From positions 1-21,799 of the forward strand of contig JAHIRI010000013.1 in assembly GCA_018818855.1 (NCBI GenBank): DNA of 21,799 nt, written 5' to 3'. A model generated the notes under the pieces. That model did not search any database. It saw nothing but the letters and a program-made list of their open reading frames with translations, and was not told the origin of the DNA. Numbering within the stretch: the stretch's first letter is position 1; every line of letters begins with the position of its first letter. Of this stretch, positions 1 to 6,686 are shown in pieces. Source of the stretch: Patescibacteria group bacterium. GTDB taxonomy: Bacteria; Patescibacteriota; Patescibacteriia; XYB2-FULL-38-15. Made by a program: the position numbers and the translations under genes.

Positions 1-13
1 CAAGATTAATATA

Positions 14-42
14 TTGATTAAATTAGCCAAATAATCTATAAT
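14..42 (+). promoter_or_regulatory. sigma70-type promoter of asnS
   Basis: A TTGATT -35 (14-19) and a perfect TATAAT -10 (37-42) are separated by exactly 17 bases. The expected transcription start near 49 lies about 5 bases before the asnS ATG at 54. There is no room for a Shine-Dalgarno site, so the mRNA should be nearly leaderless. Inferred from sequence only. Confidence 0.7.
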
Positions 43-53
43 TAAACAATTAT

Positions 54-1346
54 ATGCAGACAATTTTACTGAAAGACATAGCCAATTATTTAGACCAGGA
101 AGTCGAGATCCGCGGCTGGATTTATAATTTCCGTTCGTCAGGCAGTATTTTCTTTTTACAAGTCCGCGACGGCTCCGGTTTCATTCAAGCAATTGTTTCT
201 AAAAAAGAAGTGGCGCCCGAAGTTTGGGAAGCCTGCGAAAAAATCACCATTGAAACTTCAGCGGAAATCGTTGGCGCGGTCAGCAAACATCCCAAAAAAG
301 AAGAGTATGAATTGCAGGTTAAAAATTTAAAAATTGTTCACGTCGCCGAAGAGTATCCGATTGGGAAAAAAGAACATGGGCCGGATTTTCTTTTGGATTT
401 CCGCCACCTTTGGCTTCGTTCGTCAAAACAGTGGGCGGCGCTTCGTATCAGAAACACGGTTATCAACGCGACGTATGAATATTTTAACCAAAATGGTTTT
501 ATAAAAATTGACACGCCGATTTTGACGCCGACCGCCTGCGAGGGGACAACGACTTTGTTTGAAGTTCCGTATTTTGATTTAGAAAAAGCCTATCTTGCGC
601 AGTCGGGACAATTGTATCTTGAAGCCGCGGTTATGAGTTTTGGCCGGTGCTTCGATTTTGGGCCGACTTTCCGGGCGGAAAAATCAAAAACTCGCCGGCA
701 TCTCACGGAATTTTGGATGATGGATGCTGAGGCAGTTTTTGTTAAGCATGAAGGCAATATGAAAATTCAGGAAGAGTTAATTTGTCATATTGTGGCGCGC
801 GTTTTGGAAAAAAATAAAAAAGAATTAGAAATTTTGGAAAGAGATATTTCAAAATTAGAAAAAATAAAAGCGCCGTTTGGCAGAATAACTTATCATGAAG
901 CAATAAAAAAGGTTCAGTCGCTTGGGTCTGACATTAAAGATGGAGAAGATTTGGGTGCTGATGATGAAACTTTGCTGACCGAAGATTCCGATGTGCCAAT
1001 TTTTGTGGAGAAGTGGCCGAAGGAAATCAAGGCATTTTATATGAAACGCGACCAAGAAAATCCTGGCTTAGTTTTGGGTTCGGATTTGATCGCGCCGGAA
1101 GGGCACGGAGAAATTATTGGTGGTTCGGAGCGCGAAGACAATTATGATTTGCTTCTCGCGCGGATGAAAGAAGAAAAAATGTCGCTCGAAGATTTCCAAT
1201 GGTATTTGGATTTAAGAAAATATGGATCGGTTCCACACTCCGGTTTTGGTTATGGGTTGGAGCGTTTGACCGGGTGGATGTGTGGGATTCATCATATTCG
1301 TGAAACAATTCCTTTTCCAAGAATGATTAATCGGCTGAGGCCGTAG
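54..1346 (+). CDS. asnS: asparaginyl-tRNA synthetase
   Basis: Class IIb aminoacyl-tRNA synthetase that charges tRNA-Asn with asparagine in the cytoplasm. The 430-residue length is normal for the family. An N-terminal OB-fold anticodon-binding domain covers roughly residues 1-105 (GWIYNFRSSGSIFFLQVRDG). The catalytic domain follows, with motif 2 beginning FRAE at 206-209 and continuing to the TEFWMMDAE segment, and motif 3 GFGYGLERLTGW from residue 397. The HLTEFWMMDAE and GEIIGGSER segments are typical of AsnRS rather than AspRS. The ATG at 54 fits the promoter just upstream and has no Shine-Dalgarno site. aspS follows after 79 bases, so the two synthetases may be co-transcribed. Having asnS implies direct Asn-tRNA formation, without need of the Asp-tRNA amidation route for asparagine. 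Confidence 0.96.
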   Translation: MQTILLKDIANYLDQEVEIRGWIYNFRSSGSIFFLQVRDGSGFIQAIVSKKEVAPEVWEACEKITIETSAEIVGAVSKHPKKEEYELQVKNLKIVHVAEEYPIGKKEHGPDFLLDFRHLWLRSSKQWAALRIRNTVINATYEYFNQNGFIKIDTPILTPTACEGTTTLFEVPYFDLEKAYLAQSGQLYLEAAVMSFGRCFDFGPTFRAEKSKTRRHLTEFWMMDAEAVFVKHEGNMKIQEELICHIVARVLEKNKKELEILERDISKLEKIKAPFGRITYHEAIKKVQSLGSDIKDGEDLGADDETLLTEDSDVPIFVEKWPKEIKAFYMKRDQENPGLVLGSDLIAPEGHGEIIGGSEREDNYDLLLARMKEEKMSLEDFQWYLDLRKYGSVPHSGFGYGLERLTGWMCGIHHIRETIPFPRMINRLRP

Positions 1347-1425
1347 AATTAGGAATTAGGAATTATGAATTAGGAATTTTTGATAGCCCTGATTCATGAT
1401 TCATAATTCATGATTCATTATTTTT
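1347..1425 (+). repeat. low-complexity intergenic repeats with dyad
   Basis: The asnS-aspS gap consists of reiterated short words: GAATTAG(G) units between 1346 and 1378, then GATTCAT units between 1391 and 1418. AATTATGAAT (1361-1370) is the exact reverse complement of ATTCATAATT (1399-1408), so a weak AT-rich hairpin is possible. No T-run follows, so it is not an obvious terminator. No promoter or Shine-Dalgarno site is evident before aspS. Confidence 0.6.
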
Positions 1426-2820
1426 ATGATGACTAGAACTTTAATTAAAGACACAGTCGGCAAGGTGGGGGAAGAAGTTATTCTTAAAGGTTGGGTGCAT
1501 GTCCGCCGCGACATGGGTAAAATTATTTTTATTGATTTGCGCGACGCGACAGGTTTGATCCAGATTGTTTTTGCTTCCAAAGATAAAGATTTTATGGTTG
1601 AGGCAAATAAACTCCGTTCGGAATTTGTTGTAGCTATCACGGGTAAAGTTAATGCTCGGCCGGAAAAGATGGTTAATCCAAAACTTGCTACTGGGACAGT
1701 GGAAATAGAAGCAAAAAAATTAGAAATACTAAACGAAGCAAAAACAATACCTTTTGAAATTGACAAAGATACTGCGCCCGTGAGCGAGGAGTTGCGCCTG
1801 AAATACCGCTATCTTGATTTACGGAGCGAGCGGATGAGAAAAAATATTTTGTTGCGCAGCCAGATGCTTAACGAAATCAAGAATTTTTTGCACGAGCGCG
1901 ATTTTGTAGAAATTGAAACGCCATACATTACCAAAGGTACGCCAGAAGGGGCGCGCGAATATATTGTTCCTTCGCGTTTGCACGCCGGAAAATTTTATGT
2001 TCTGCCACAATCGCCTCAGCAATTTAAACAATTATTAATGGTGGCAGGTTTTGAAAAATATTTTCAAATTGCCAGATGTTTTCGCGATGAAGATCAGCGG
2101 GGCGATCGCCAGCCGGAATTTACTCAGATTGATATGGAAATGTCTTTTGTGGAACAAGAAGACGTAATGAAGCTAACAGAAGAGATGATGATTAGTTTGG
2201 CAGGAAAAGTTGCGCCGGAGAAAAAAATTCAAAAAATTCCTTTCCCGATTTTGACCTACGACGAGGCGAAGAAAAAGTATAACACGGACAAGCCGGATTT
2301 GCGCAAAGACAAAAACGATCCGAACGAATTGGCATTTTGTTGGGTAGTTGATTTTCCGCTTTTTGAGTGGTCAGAATCAGAAAAAAAATTGGTTTCATCC
2401 CACCATCCATTTACTATGCCTCATAAAGATGATTTGGAAGATTTAGAAGAACATCCGCTTGATGTTCGGGCTTACGCTTATGATCTAGTTTTGAATGGTT
2501 ATGAAGTCGGTGGCGGAAGCATTAGGGTTAACGACAAAAATTTACAGTCAAAAATTTTTCGTTTGCTTGGCGTTAGTAAAGACGACGCCGAAGCGCGTTT
2601 TGGGCACATCCTTGAGGCTTTTACTTATGGTGCGCCGCCGCATGGTGGCATTGCGCCGGGACTTGATCGTTTGGCCATGCTTTTTGCCGGCGAACCAAAT
2701 ATTCGCGAAGTAATGGCTTTCCCAAAAACTTCAGATGCAAGAGATTTGATGATGGGCGCCCCGTCAGAACTGCCGGAGAATCAGCTTAAAGAAGCGCATA
2801 TTAAGATGGTGGAAAAATAA
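1426..2820 (+). CDS. aspS: aspartyl-tRNA synthetase lacking the GAD insertion domain
   Basis: Class IIb synthetase that attaches aspartate to tRNA-Asp. The N-terminal OB-fold (about residues 1-105) contains GWVHVRRDMGKIIFIDLRD. Motif 2 (FRDEDQRGDRQPEFTQ) lies near 218-233, followed by IDMEMSF. The C-terminal catalytic part keeps NGYEVGGGSIR and motif 3 GLDRLAML. Bacterial AspRS is usually about 590 residues because a GAD domain interrupts the catalytic core. Here (464 residues) the YDEAKKKYNTDKPDLR segment runs almost directly into WVVDFPLFEW near residues 285-310, so that domain is absent, while the rest is bacterial-type. Residue 30 (RRDMG) is hydrophobic, where non-discriminating enzymes usually have His. 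With asnS next door this suggests an Asp-specific enzyme; that part is inference. ATG codons stand at 1426 and 1429; the exact start is uncertain by one codon. Confidence 0.95.
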   Translation: MMTRTLIKDTVGKVGEEVILKGWVHVRRDMGKIIFIDLRDATGLIQIVFASKDKDFMVEANKLRSEFVVAITGKVNARPEKMVNPKLATGTVEIEAKKLEILNEAKTIPFEIDKDTAPVSEELRLKYRYLDLRSERMRKNILLRSQMLNEIKNFLHERDFVEIETPYITKGTPEGAREYIVPSRLHAGKFYVLPQSPQQFKQLLMVAGFEKYFQIARCFRDEDQRGDRQPEFTQIDMEMSFVEQEDVMKLTEEMMISLAGKVAPEKKIQKIPFPILTYDEAKKKYNTDKPDLRKDKNDPNELAFCWVVDFPLFEWSESEKKLVSSHHPFTMPHKDDLEDLEEHPLDVRAYAYDLVLNGYEVGGGSIRVNDKNLQSKIFRLLGVSKDDAEARFGHILEAFTYGAPPHGGIAPGLDRLAMLFAGEPNIREVMAFPKTSDARDLMMGAPSELPENQLKEAHIKMVEK

Positions 2821-2824
2821 ATTT

Positions 2825-3130
2825 ATGGAGCAGGAAGAATCAAAAAAAATAGAAGGAGAAATAGAGCCGCGGGATATAAGCGCGGAATTTTTGGCGATGG
2901 ACTCCGTTGATTTCTTGCACTTTTTGCGAACGCTAAGAGAAGCTAAGGCGCTTACCATTAAAATAGACTGGAAAGATATCTTTGTTGCCAGAAAATTGAA
3001 AGCATTCCTCGACGATCCAAGAAAACCGCTAGAGCAAAAAAGATTTGCCACAATAAGGGCGACCAAGGACGAGCACGACCAGGAACTAAATGTTTTTTGT
3101 TCGGGCGTTGAGTGGGAGGAAGTAAAATAA
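2825..3130 (+). CDS. hypothetical protein, 101 aa
   Basis: A short acidic, soluble protein that I do not recognise. It begins 4 bases after the aspS stop, so it is probably translated from the same mRNA. The N-terminal 15 residues are Glu/Lys-rich; the middle (about 20-70) is predicted helical with hydrophobic spacing (FLHFLRTLREAKALTIKI). It has no Cys cluster, membrane segment or signal peptide. Codon use resembles its neighbours and the reading frame is clean from ATG to TAA, which supports a real gene. There is no sequence basis for a function. Confidence 0.7.
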   Translation: MEQEESKKIEGEIEPRDISAEFLAMDSVDFLHFLRTLREAKALTIKIDWKDIFVARKLKAFLDDPRKPLEQKRFATIRATKDEHDQELNVFCSGVEWEEVK

Positions 3131-3148
3131 TATTTGCTAAATTTTAAT

Positions 3149-3568
3149 ATGAAAATTGTTGTTTGTGGCAGTATGACATTTGCCAAGGAAATGGTGGAAA
3201 TAAAAAATAAACTGGAAGAAAATGGACATGAAATTTTAGTCCCGATTGATACGGAAGCTTGTCTGACCAATCCCGATTTGAATATGGATCTGGAACATTG
3301 CGAAAATTTTAGCGATGTAGATTTAGACAAAGATCATTTTAATAAAATTTCGGAAAGTGATGCTATTTTAATTTTGAATTATCCTAAAAATAATATTGAC
3401 GGTTACATCGGTGGAGCGACCTTAATGGAAATCGGCGTAGCTAGGCATTTGAATAAAAAAATTTTTACGTTATTCGATTTGCCTAGCACCGAAGTTTTAA
3501 GATATGCCCTAGAAATAAAATTGGCAAAGCCGATAATTTTGAACGGGAATTTAAGTAAAATTGTATGA
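3149..3568 (+). CDS. nucleoside 2-deoxyribosyltransferase-like Rossmann protein
   Basis: A 139-residue single-domain protein with the pattern of the nucleoside 2-deoxyribosyltransferase/SLOG-like Rossmann group. It opens with strand MKIVVCGSMTFAKEM, then helix KNKLEENGHEILVP. Later come an acidic strand SDAILILNYPKNN and a glycine-containing helix IGGATLMEIGVARHLNKKIF, resembling the family pattern in which a Glu after a Gly-rich turn serves in catalysis. Family members cleave or swap bases on deoxynucleosides, or act on related nucleotide substrates; the true substrate here is unknown. An upstream TTG at 3134 would add five residues, but ATG 3149 gives the conserved MKIVVCG start. The gap from the previous gene is 18 bases, so it probably belongs to the asnS-aspS transcript. 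Its stop overlaps the ATG of a small remnant by ATGA. Confidence 0.7.
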   Translation: MKIVVCGSMTFAKEMVEIKNKLEENGHEILVPIDTEACLTNPDLNMDLEHCENFSDVDLDKDHFNKISESDAILILNYPKNNIDGYIGGATLMEIGVARHLNKKIFTLFDLPSTEVLRYALEIKLAKPIILNGNLSKIV

Positions 3569-3615
3569 AAATTGTTGTTTGCGGCAATTTGTGTGTTGAC
3601 TGTACATCCCCTTGA
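3565..3615 (+). pseudogene. 17-codon remnant repeating the upstream gene start
   Basis: An ATG at 3565 overlaps the preceding TGA (ATGA coupling) and opens a reading frame of 16 codons ending at TGA 3613-3615. Its first 22 bases match the start of the preceding gene (3149-3170) at 21 positions, encoding MKIVVCG in both. It then diverges and runs into the -35 element of the following promoter. It looks like the stub of a partial tandem duplication or a decayed second gene. A functional short coupled peptide is possible but less likely. Confidence 0.5.
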
Positions 3616-3640
3616 CAAAGTTTTACAAATATGATATAGT
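3612..3640 (+). promoter_or_regulatory. strong sigma70-type promoter of a structured RNA
   Basis: A perfect TTGACA (3612-3617) is followed after exactly 17 bases by TATAGT (3635-3640). The predicted start is near 3646-3648. It drives the non-coding unit that ends at the terminator at 3887-3928. This is among the best promoters in the window. Confidence 0.8.
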
Positions 3641-3645
3641 TATTT

Positions 3646-3928
3646 GTTAAAATCTAGAAAGGATCAATTCGGGGAATAACTTTTAAAAATGAGATATTCC
3701 CCGAGCGGGTCCTTGATTGTTTGGGCAGCACAATGCAGCTAGCGGCAGAAATGTCGCCCAAGCAGTTAGGTCGCTCGGGCATCCTGGGGCCCAATCGCCA
3801 TCCAGCCCAAGGAGGAGAATCAATTCCGGGTGGTCGCCATCGGCGTTTGGTGTGAAAACTAAACGGCTCCGGTAGCGGGATTATACGGGGGCGTTCGTGT
3901 CGAAAACAAACACGTCGCCCCCTTTTTT
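3646..3928 (+). ncRNA. unrecognised structured RNA, about 280 nt
   Basis: This 397-base gap between genes holds a complete small transcription unit: promoter, GC-rich body, intrinsic terminator. The body is far more GC-rich than the flanks and full of complementary arms. Clear stems are 3668-3678 with 3695-3705 (core GGGGAATA/TATTCCCC), GAGCG 3703-3707 with CGCTC 3772-3776, TTGGGC 3721-3726 with GCCCAA 3756-3761, AATTCCG 3822-3828 with CGGGATT 3876-3882, and inside it CGTTTGG 3844-3850 with CTAAACG 3859-3865. GCCCAA recurs at 3789 and 3805, so alternative pairings with TTGGGC exist. I looked for hallmarks of tmRNA, RNase P RNA and SRP RNA and did not find them. It could be a divergent 6S RNA or a lineage-specific RNA. 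It also contains a 40-codon frame (3733-3855). Confidence 0.7.
3887..3928 (+). terminator. intrinsic terminator of the structured RNA
   Basis: GGGGGCG (3887-3893) pairs with CGCCCCC (3916-3922), extended by CGTGT (3896-3900) with ACACG (3910-3914), and is followed by six T (3923-3928). It is a strong Rho-independent terminator that isolates the RNA from the next gene, which has its own promoter. Confidence 0.9.
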
Positions 3929-3930
3929 AT

Positions 3931-3959
3931 TTTACATTAAGCCATTTTTTTGCTATCAT
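3931..3959 (+). promoter_or_regulatory. promoter giving a leaderless mRNA
   Basis: TTTACA (3931-3936), 17 bases, then TATCAT (3954-3959). The expected transcription start falls at about 3966, which is the A of the ATG of the next gene. No Shine-Dalgarno site could fit. It immediately follows the terminator of the upstream RNA. Confidence 0.65.
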
Positions 3960-3965
3960 AAAGAC

Positions 3966-4262
3966 ATGAAATTATCCCATCTCCAAAGGTATGTTTTGGG
4001 CTTGGGTTACGCAGAAAAGGATAAATTTGGCCGCGGAAAAATCTTGCGCTTTTACGACAAAGTGAAGCGGCCGCCCAAGTTGGAGGACAGAGTAAATATT
4101 GTCACTAAATCTTTAGAGCGATTAATTGACAGGGGTTTTCTTATTGGCTACGGCATGCGGACACCGAAAAAATGGTTTATCCGGGAAATAAAATTGACCG
4201 CGGCCGGCAGAAAAATGGCTCGCGCCCTACAAGGGAAACAAGTAGCGTTACCTTTCAAATAA
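3966..4262 (+). CDS. small winged-helix-like protein, 98 aa
   Basis: A basic 98-residue protein that starts MKLSHLQRYVLGLGY. The sequence VNIVTKSLERLIDRGFLIGYG followed by TPKKWFIREIKLTAAGRKMARAL resembles a recognition helix plus beta-wing of a winged-helix (MarR/PadR-like) DNA-binding fold, ending in a basic tail. A DNA-binding or regulatory role is therefore plausible but not proven. The frame is open further upstream to 3897, but that would place the start inside the terminator hairpin. ATG 3966 matches the predicted transcription start of the promoter at 3931-3959 and implies leaderless translation. lon follows 37 bases later on the same strand. Confidence 0.7.
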   Translation: MKLSHLQRYVLGLGYAEKDKFGRGKILRFYDKVKRPPKLEDRVNIVTKSLERLIDRGFLIGYGMRTPKKWFIREIKLTAAGRKMARALQGKQVALPFK

Positions 4263-4299
4263 AAAGTTCGTATTAAATATTAAGAATTTTTTTTATAAT

Positions 4300-6663
4300 A
4301 TGGAGGCAGAAAAATTTTTTGGCACGATGGACAGCAAGGCAAAAAAAGAATTAGCAGTAATTCCTTTGGTTGACGTTGTTGTTTTTCCGCGCGTCGCGTT
4401 AACCTTAATAGTCAAAAGAGAAAAAACCTTGAAGGCGTTGGATTACGCTATGCAACATGATCAGTTGGCAGTCTGTGCCGCGCAAAAAAAAGATGTTGGA
4501 GATAAAATTACTAAGGAAGATCTTTATGAAATCGGCACGCTGGCTAAAATCAGGGAAATTACGAAACAGCCCGACGGTTCGGTCCGCATCGTGGTTGAAG
4601 GTATGATGCGCGCCAGGATCACTGAATTTTTGGCCGTTGATCCATTTATCAAAGTTAAGGTTATCCCCGTGCCGGAACCGAAAGTTATGAAAACCGAGAG
4701 AATCGAAGCGTTGATGTATAGTTTAATTAATCAGTTTAAAGAATGTGTTTCGCTCGGTGCGACGGTTCCTTTCGACGTGCTTCTTGTAATTTTGAATATT
4801 ACCGATCCTTGGGAGCTGGCTGACTTGATGACAATAAATTTAGATTTTAAAGTTGATGAAAAGCAGGCAATTCTTGAGGCCGACAATATTGAAAATAAAT
4901 TAGGAAAATTAGGCGAGTCCATTGGCCGGCAATTAAAAGTTTTGCGTATGGCCCAGAAAATTCAGGCGGAAACCGGCAAAGAGTTGGGGAAAATGGAAAA
5001 GGAAATGTTTTTGCGGGAACAGATGAAAACGATTGAAAAGGAATTAGGGATGGCTGGCGGCCGGAGTGAGGTTGAAGAGTTGAAAGAAAAAGTAGAAAAA
5101 GCAGGTATGGCAAAAGAAGCAAAAGAGCAGGCTTTAAAAGAATTAGCTCGACTTGAGAAAATGCCGTCTTTTAGCCCCGAAATTTCTTATATCAGAACTT
5201 ATCTTGATTGGTTGATTATGTTGCCTTGGTCAAAGAAGACCGAAAGCAAAGTTGATATTAAAAAAGCCAAAAATATTTTGGACGATGACCATTATGGTTT
5301 AGAAAAGGTAAAAGAAAGAATTTTGGAATATTTGGCAGTGCAAAAATTGGTGGGAAAAATCAAGGGACCGATTCTTTGTTTTTCTGGTCCGCCCGGCACG
5401 GGTAAAACTTCAATTGGTAAAGCTATTGCTAAAGCTCTTGGCCGAAAATTTTTTAGAATGTCGCTCGGCGGCATTCGCGACGAAGCGGAAATTCGCGGCC
5501 ACCGCCGGACTTATGTCGGCGCGCTACCGGGCAGAATTATTCAGGGGATAAATACAGCCGGCACAAAAAATCCCGTTTTTATGCTTGATGAAATTGATAA
5601 AGTTGGTGCGGATTTTCGCGGCGATCCGTCGGCGGCCCTGCTTGAGGCGCTTGATCCAGAACAGAATTATTCTTTTTCCGATCATTATCTTGAAGTGCCA
5701 TTTGATCTTTCAGATGTAATGTTTATTACCACGGCCAATGTTTTGGATACAATCCCGCCGGCGCTTCGAGATCGCATGGAAACGATTGAATTTCCTGGTT
5801 ATATTGAAGAAGAAAAATTTCACATCGCGGAAAATTTTTTACTTCCAAAACAATTGAAAGAAAACGGGCTTGAGAATGGCGGCAGATTGACCATCACCGA
5901 GCCGGCCTTAAAAACGATTATCAGAGAATATACGCGCGAAGCCGGCGTCCGCGAACTTGAAAGAAATCTCGCGGCTGTTTGCCGGAAGATAGCGCGGAAA
6001 ATTGCCGAAGGCGACAATAAAAATTATAAAGTTGGCATTTCTGACCTCCATCAATTTTTAGGGCCGGCCAGATATCACACGACAATGGCTGAGAAAAAAG
6101 ATGAAGTTGGGGTATCAACGGGTTTGGCCTGGACTCAGGCGGGAGGGGAAATACTTTTGATTGAGGCGACTAAAATGCCGGGCAAAGGCCAATTAATTTT
6201 AACTGGTCAGTTGGGCAAGGTGATGCAGGAGTCGGCTCAGGCCGCTTATTCCTACGCCAGATCGCGCGCCAAAGTCCTTGGCATTAAAGATAAATTTTAT
6301 AAAGATTCGGACATTCATATTCATGTTCCCTCCGGCGCGATTCCGAAAGACGGCCCTTCAGCTGGCGTGGCTATGGCCACGGCGATTATATCAGTTTTAA
6401 CGGGACATCCTATTAGAAAAGACGTCGGAATGACCGGAGAAGTTACGCTTCGCGGCCGAGCTATGGAAATAGGGGGAGTAAAAGAAAAAGTTTTGGCCGC
6501 CCATCGGGCAGATATTAAAACAATCGTTTTGCCGAAAGACAATGAAAAAGATTTGGAAGAAATTCCCGCCAACGTCAGAAAAAATTTAAAATTTATTTTT
6601 GCCAAAGATGTAGACGATGTTTTAAGGGCAGCTTTTTCAAAGCCATTAATCCTTAGCAAATAA
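4300..6663 (+). CDS. lon: ATP-dependent protease Lon
   Basis: Cytoplasmic AAA+ serine protease that unfolds and degrades misfolded and regulatory proteins. At 787 residues it is full length. The N-terminal LON substrate domain starts ELAVIPLVDVVVFP; a coiled helical region follows (about 215-310). Walker A GPPGTGKT is at 363-370 and Walker B is FMLDEIDKVG. The C-terminal protease domain has Ser687 in DGPSAGVAMATA and Lys730 in GGVKEKVLAAHRA, spaced 43 residues apart like the E. coli Ser679/Lys722 dyad. Start choice: ATG 4300 is directly preceded by TATAAT (4294-4299). If that hexamer is a working -10 element, transcription would start inside the frame and ATG 4327 (MDSKAKKELAVIP) would be the real start. 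The conserved domain begins after either codon. DUF2330 gene follows after 23 bases. Confidence 0.97.
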   Translation: MEAEKFFGTMDSKAKKELAVIPLVDVVVFPRVALTLIVKREKTLKALDYAMQHDQLAVCAAQKKDVGDKITKEDLYEIGTLAKIREITKQPDGSVRIVVEGMMRARITEFLAVDPFIKVKVIPVPEPKVMKTERIEALMYSLINQFKECVSLGATVPFDVLLVILNITDPWELADLMTINLDFKVDEKQAILEADNIENKLGKLGESIGRQLKVLRMAQKIQAETGKELGKMEKEMFLREQMKTIEKELGMAGGRSEVEELKEKVEKAGMAKEAKEQALKELARLEKMPSFSPEISYIRTYLDWLIMLPWSKKTESKVDIKKAKNILDDDHYGLEKVKERILEYLAVQKLVGKIKGPILCFSGPPGTGKTSIGKAIAKALGRKFFRMSLGGIRDEAEIRGHRRTYVGALPGRIIQGINTAGTKNPVFMLDEIDKVGADFRGDPSAALLEALDPEQNYSFSDHYLEVPFDLSDVMFITTANVLDTIPPALRDRMETIEFPGYIEEEKFHIAENFLLPKQLKENGLENGGRLTITEPALKTIIREYTREAGVRELERNLAAVCRKIARKIAEGDNKNYKVGISDLHQFLGPARYHTTMAEKKDEVGVSTGLAWTQAGGEILLIEATKMPGKGQLILTGQLGKVMQESAQAAYSYARSRAKVLGIKDKFYKDSDIHIHVPSGAIPKDGPSAGVAMATAIISVLTGHPIRKDVGMTGEVTLRGRAMEIGGVKEKVLAAHRADIKTIVLPKDNEKDLEEIPANVRKNLKFIFAKDVDDVLRAAFSKPLILSK

Positions 6664-6686
6664 TATTAACCATTAATTTTTAGTTT

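Noticed and set aside
3897..3965. Upstream ATG extension of the winged-helix-like gene
   Set aside because: It starts inside the terminator hairpin and its T-run encodes an odd F/Y-rich stretch; ATG 3966 fits the promoter.
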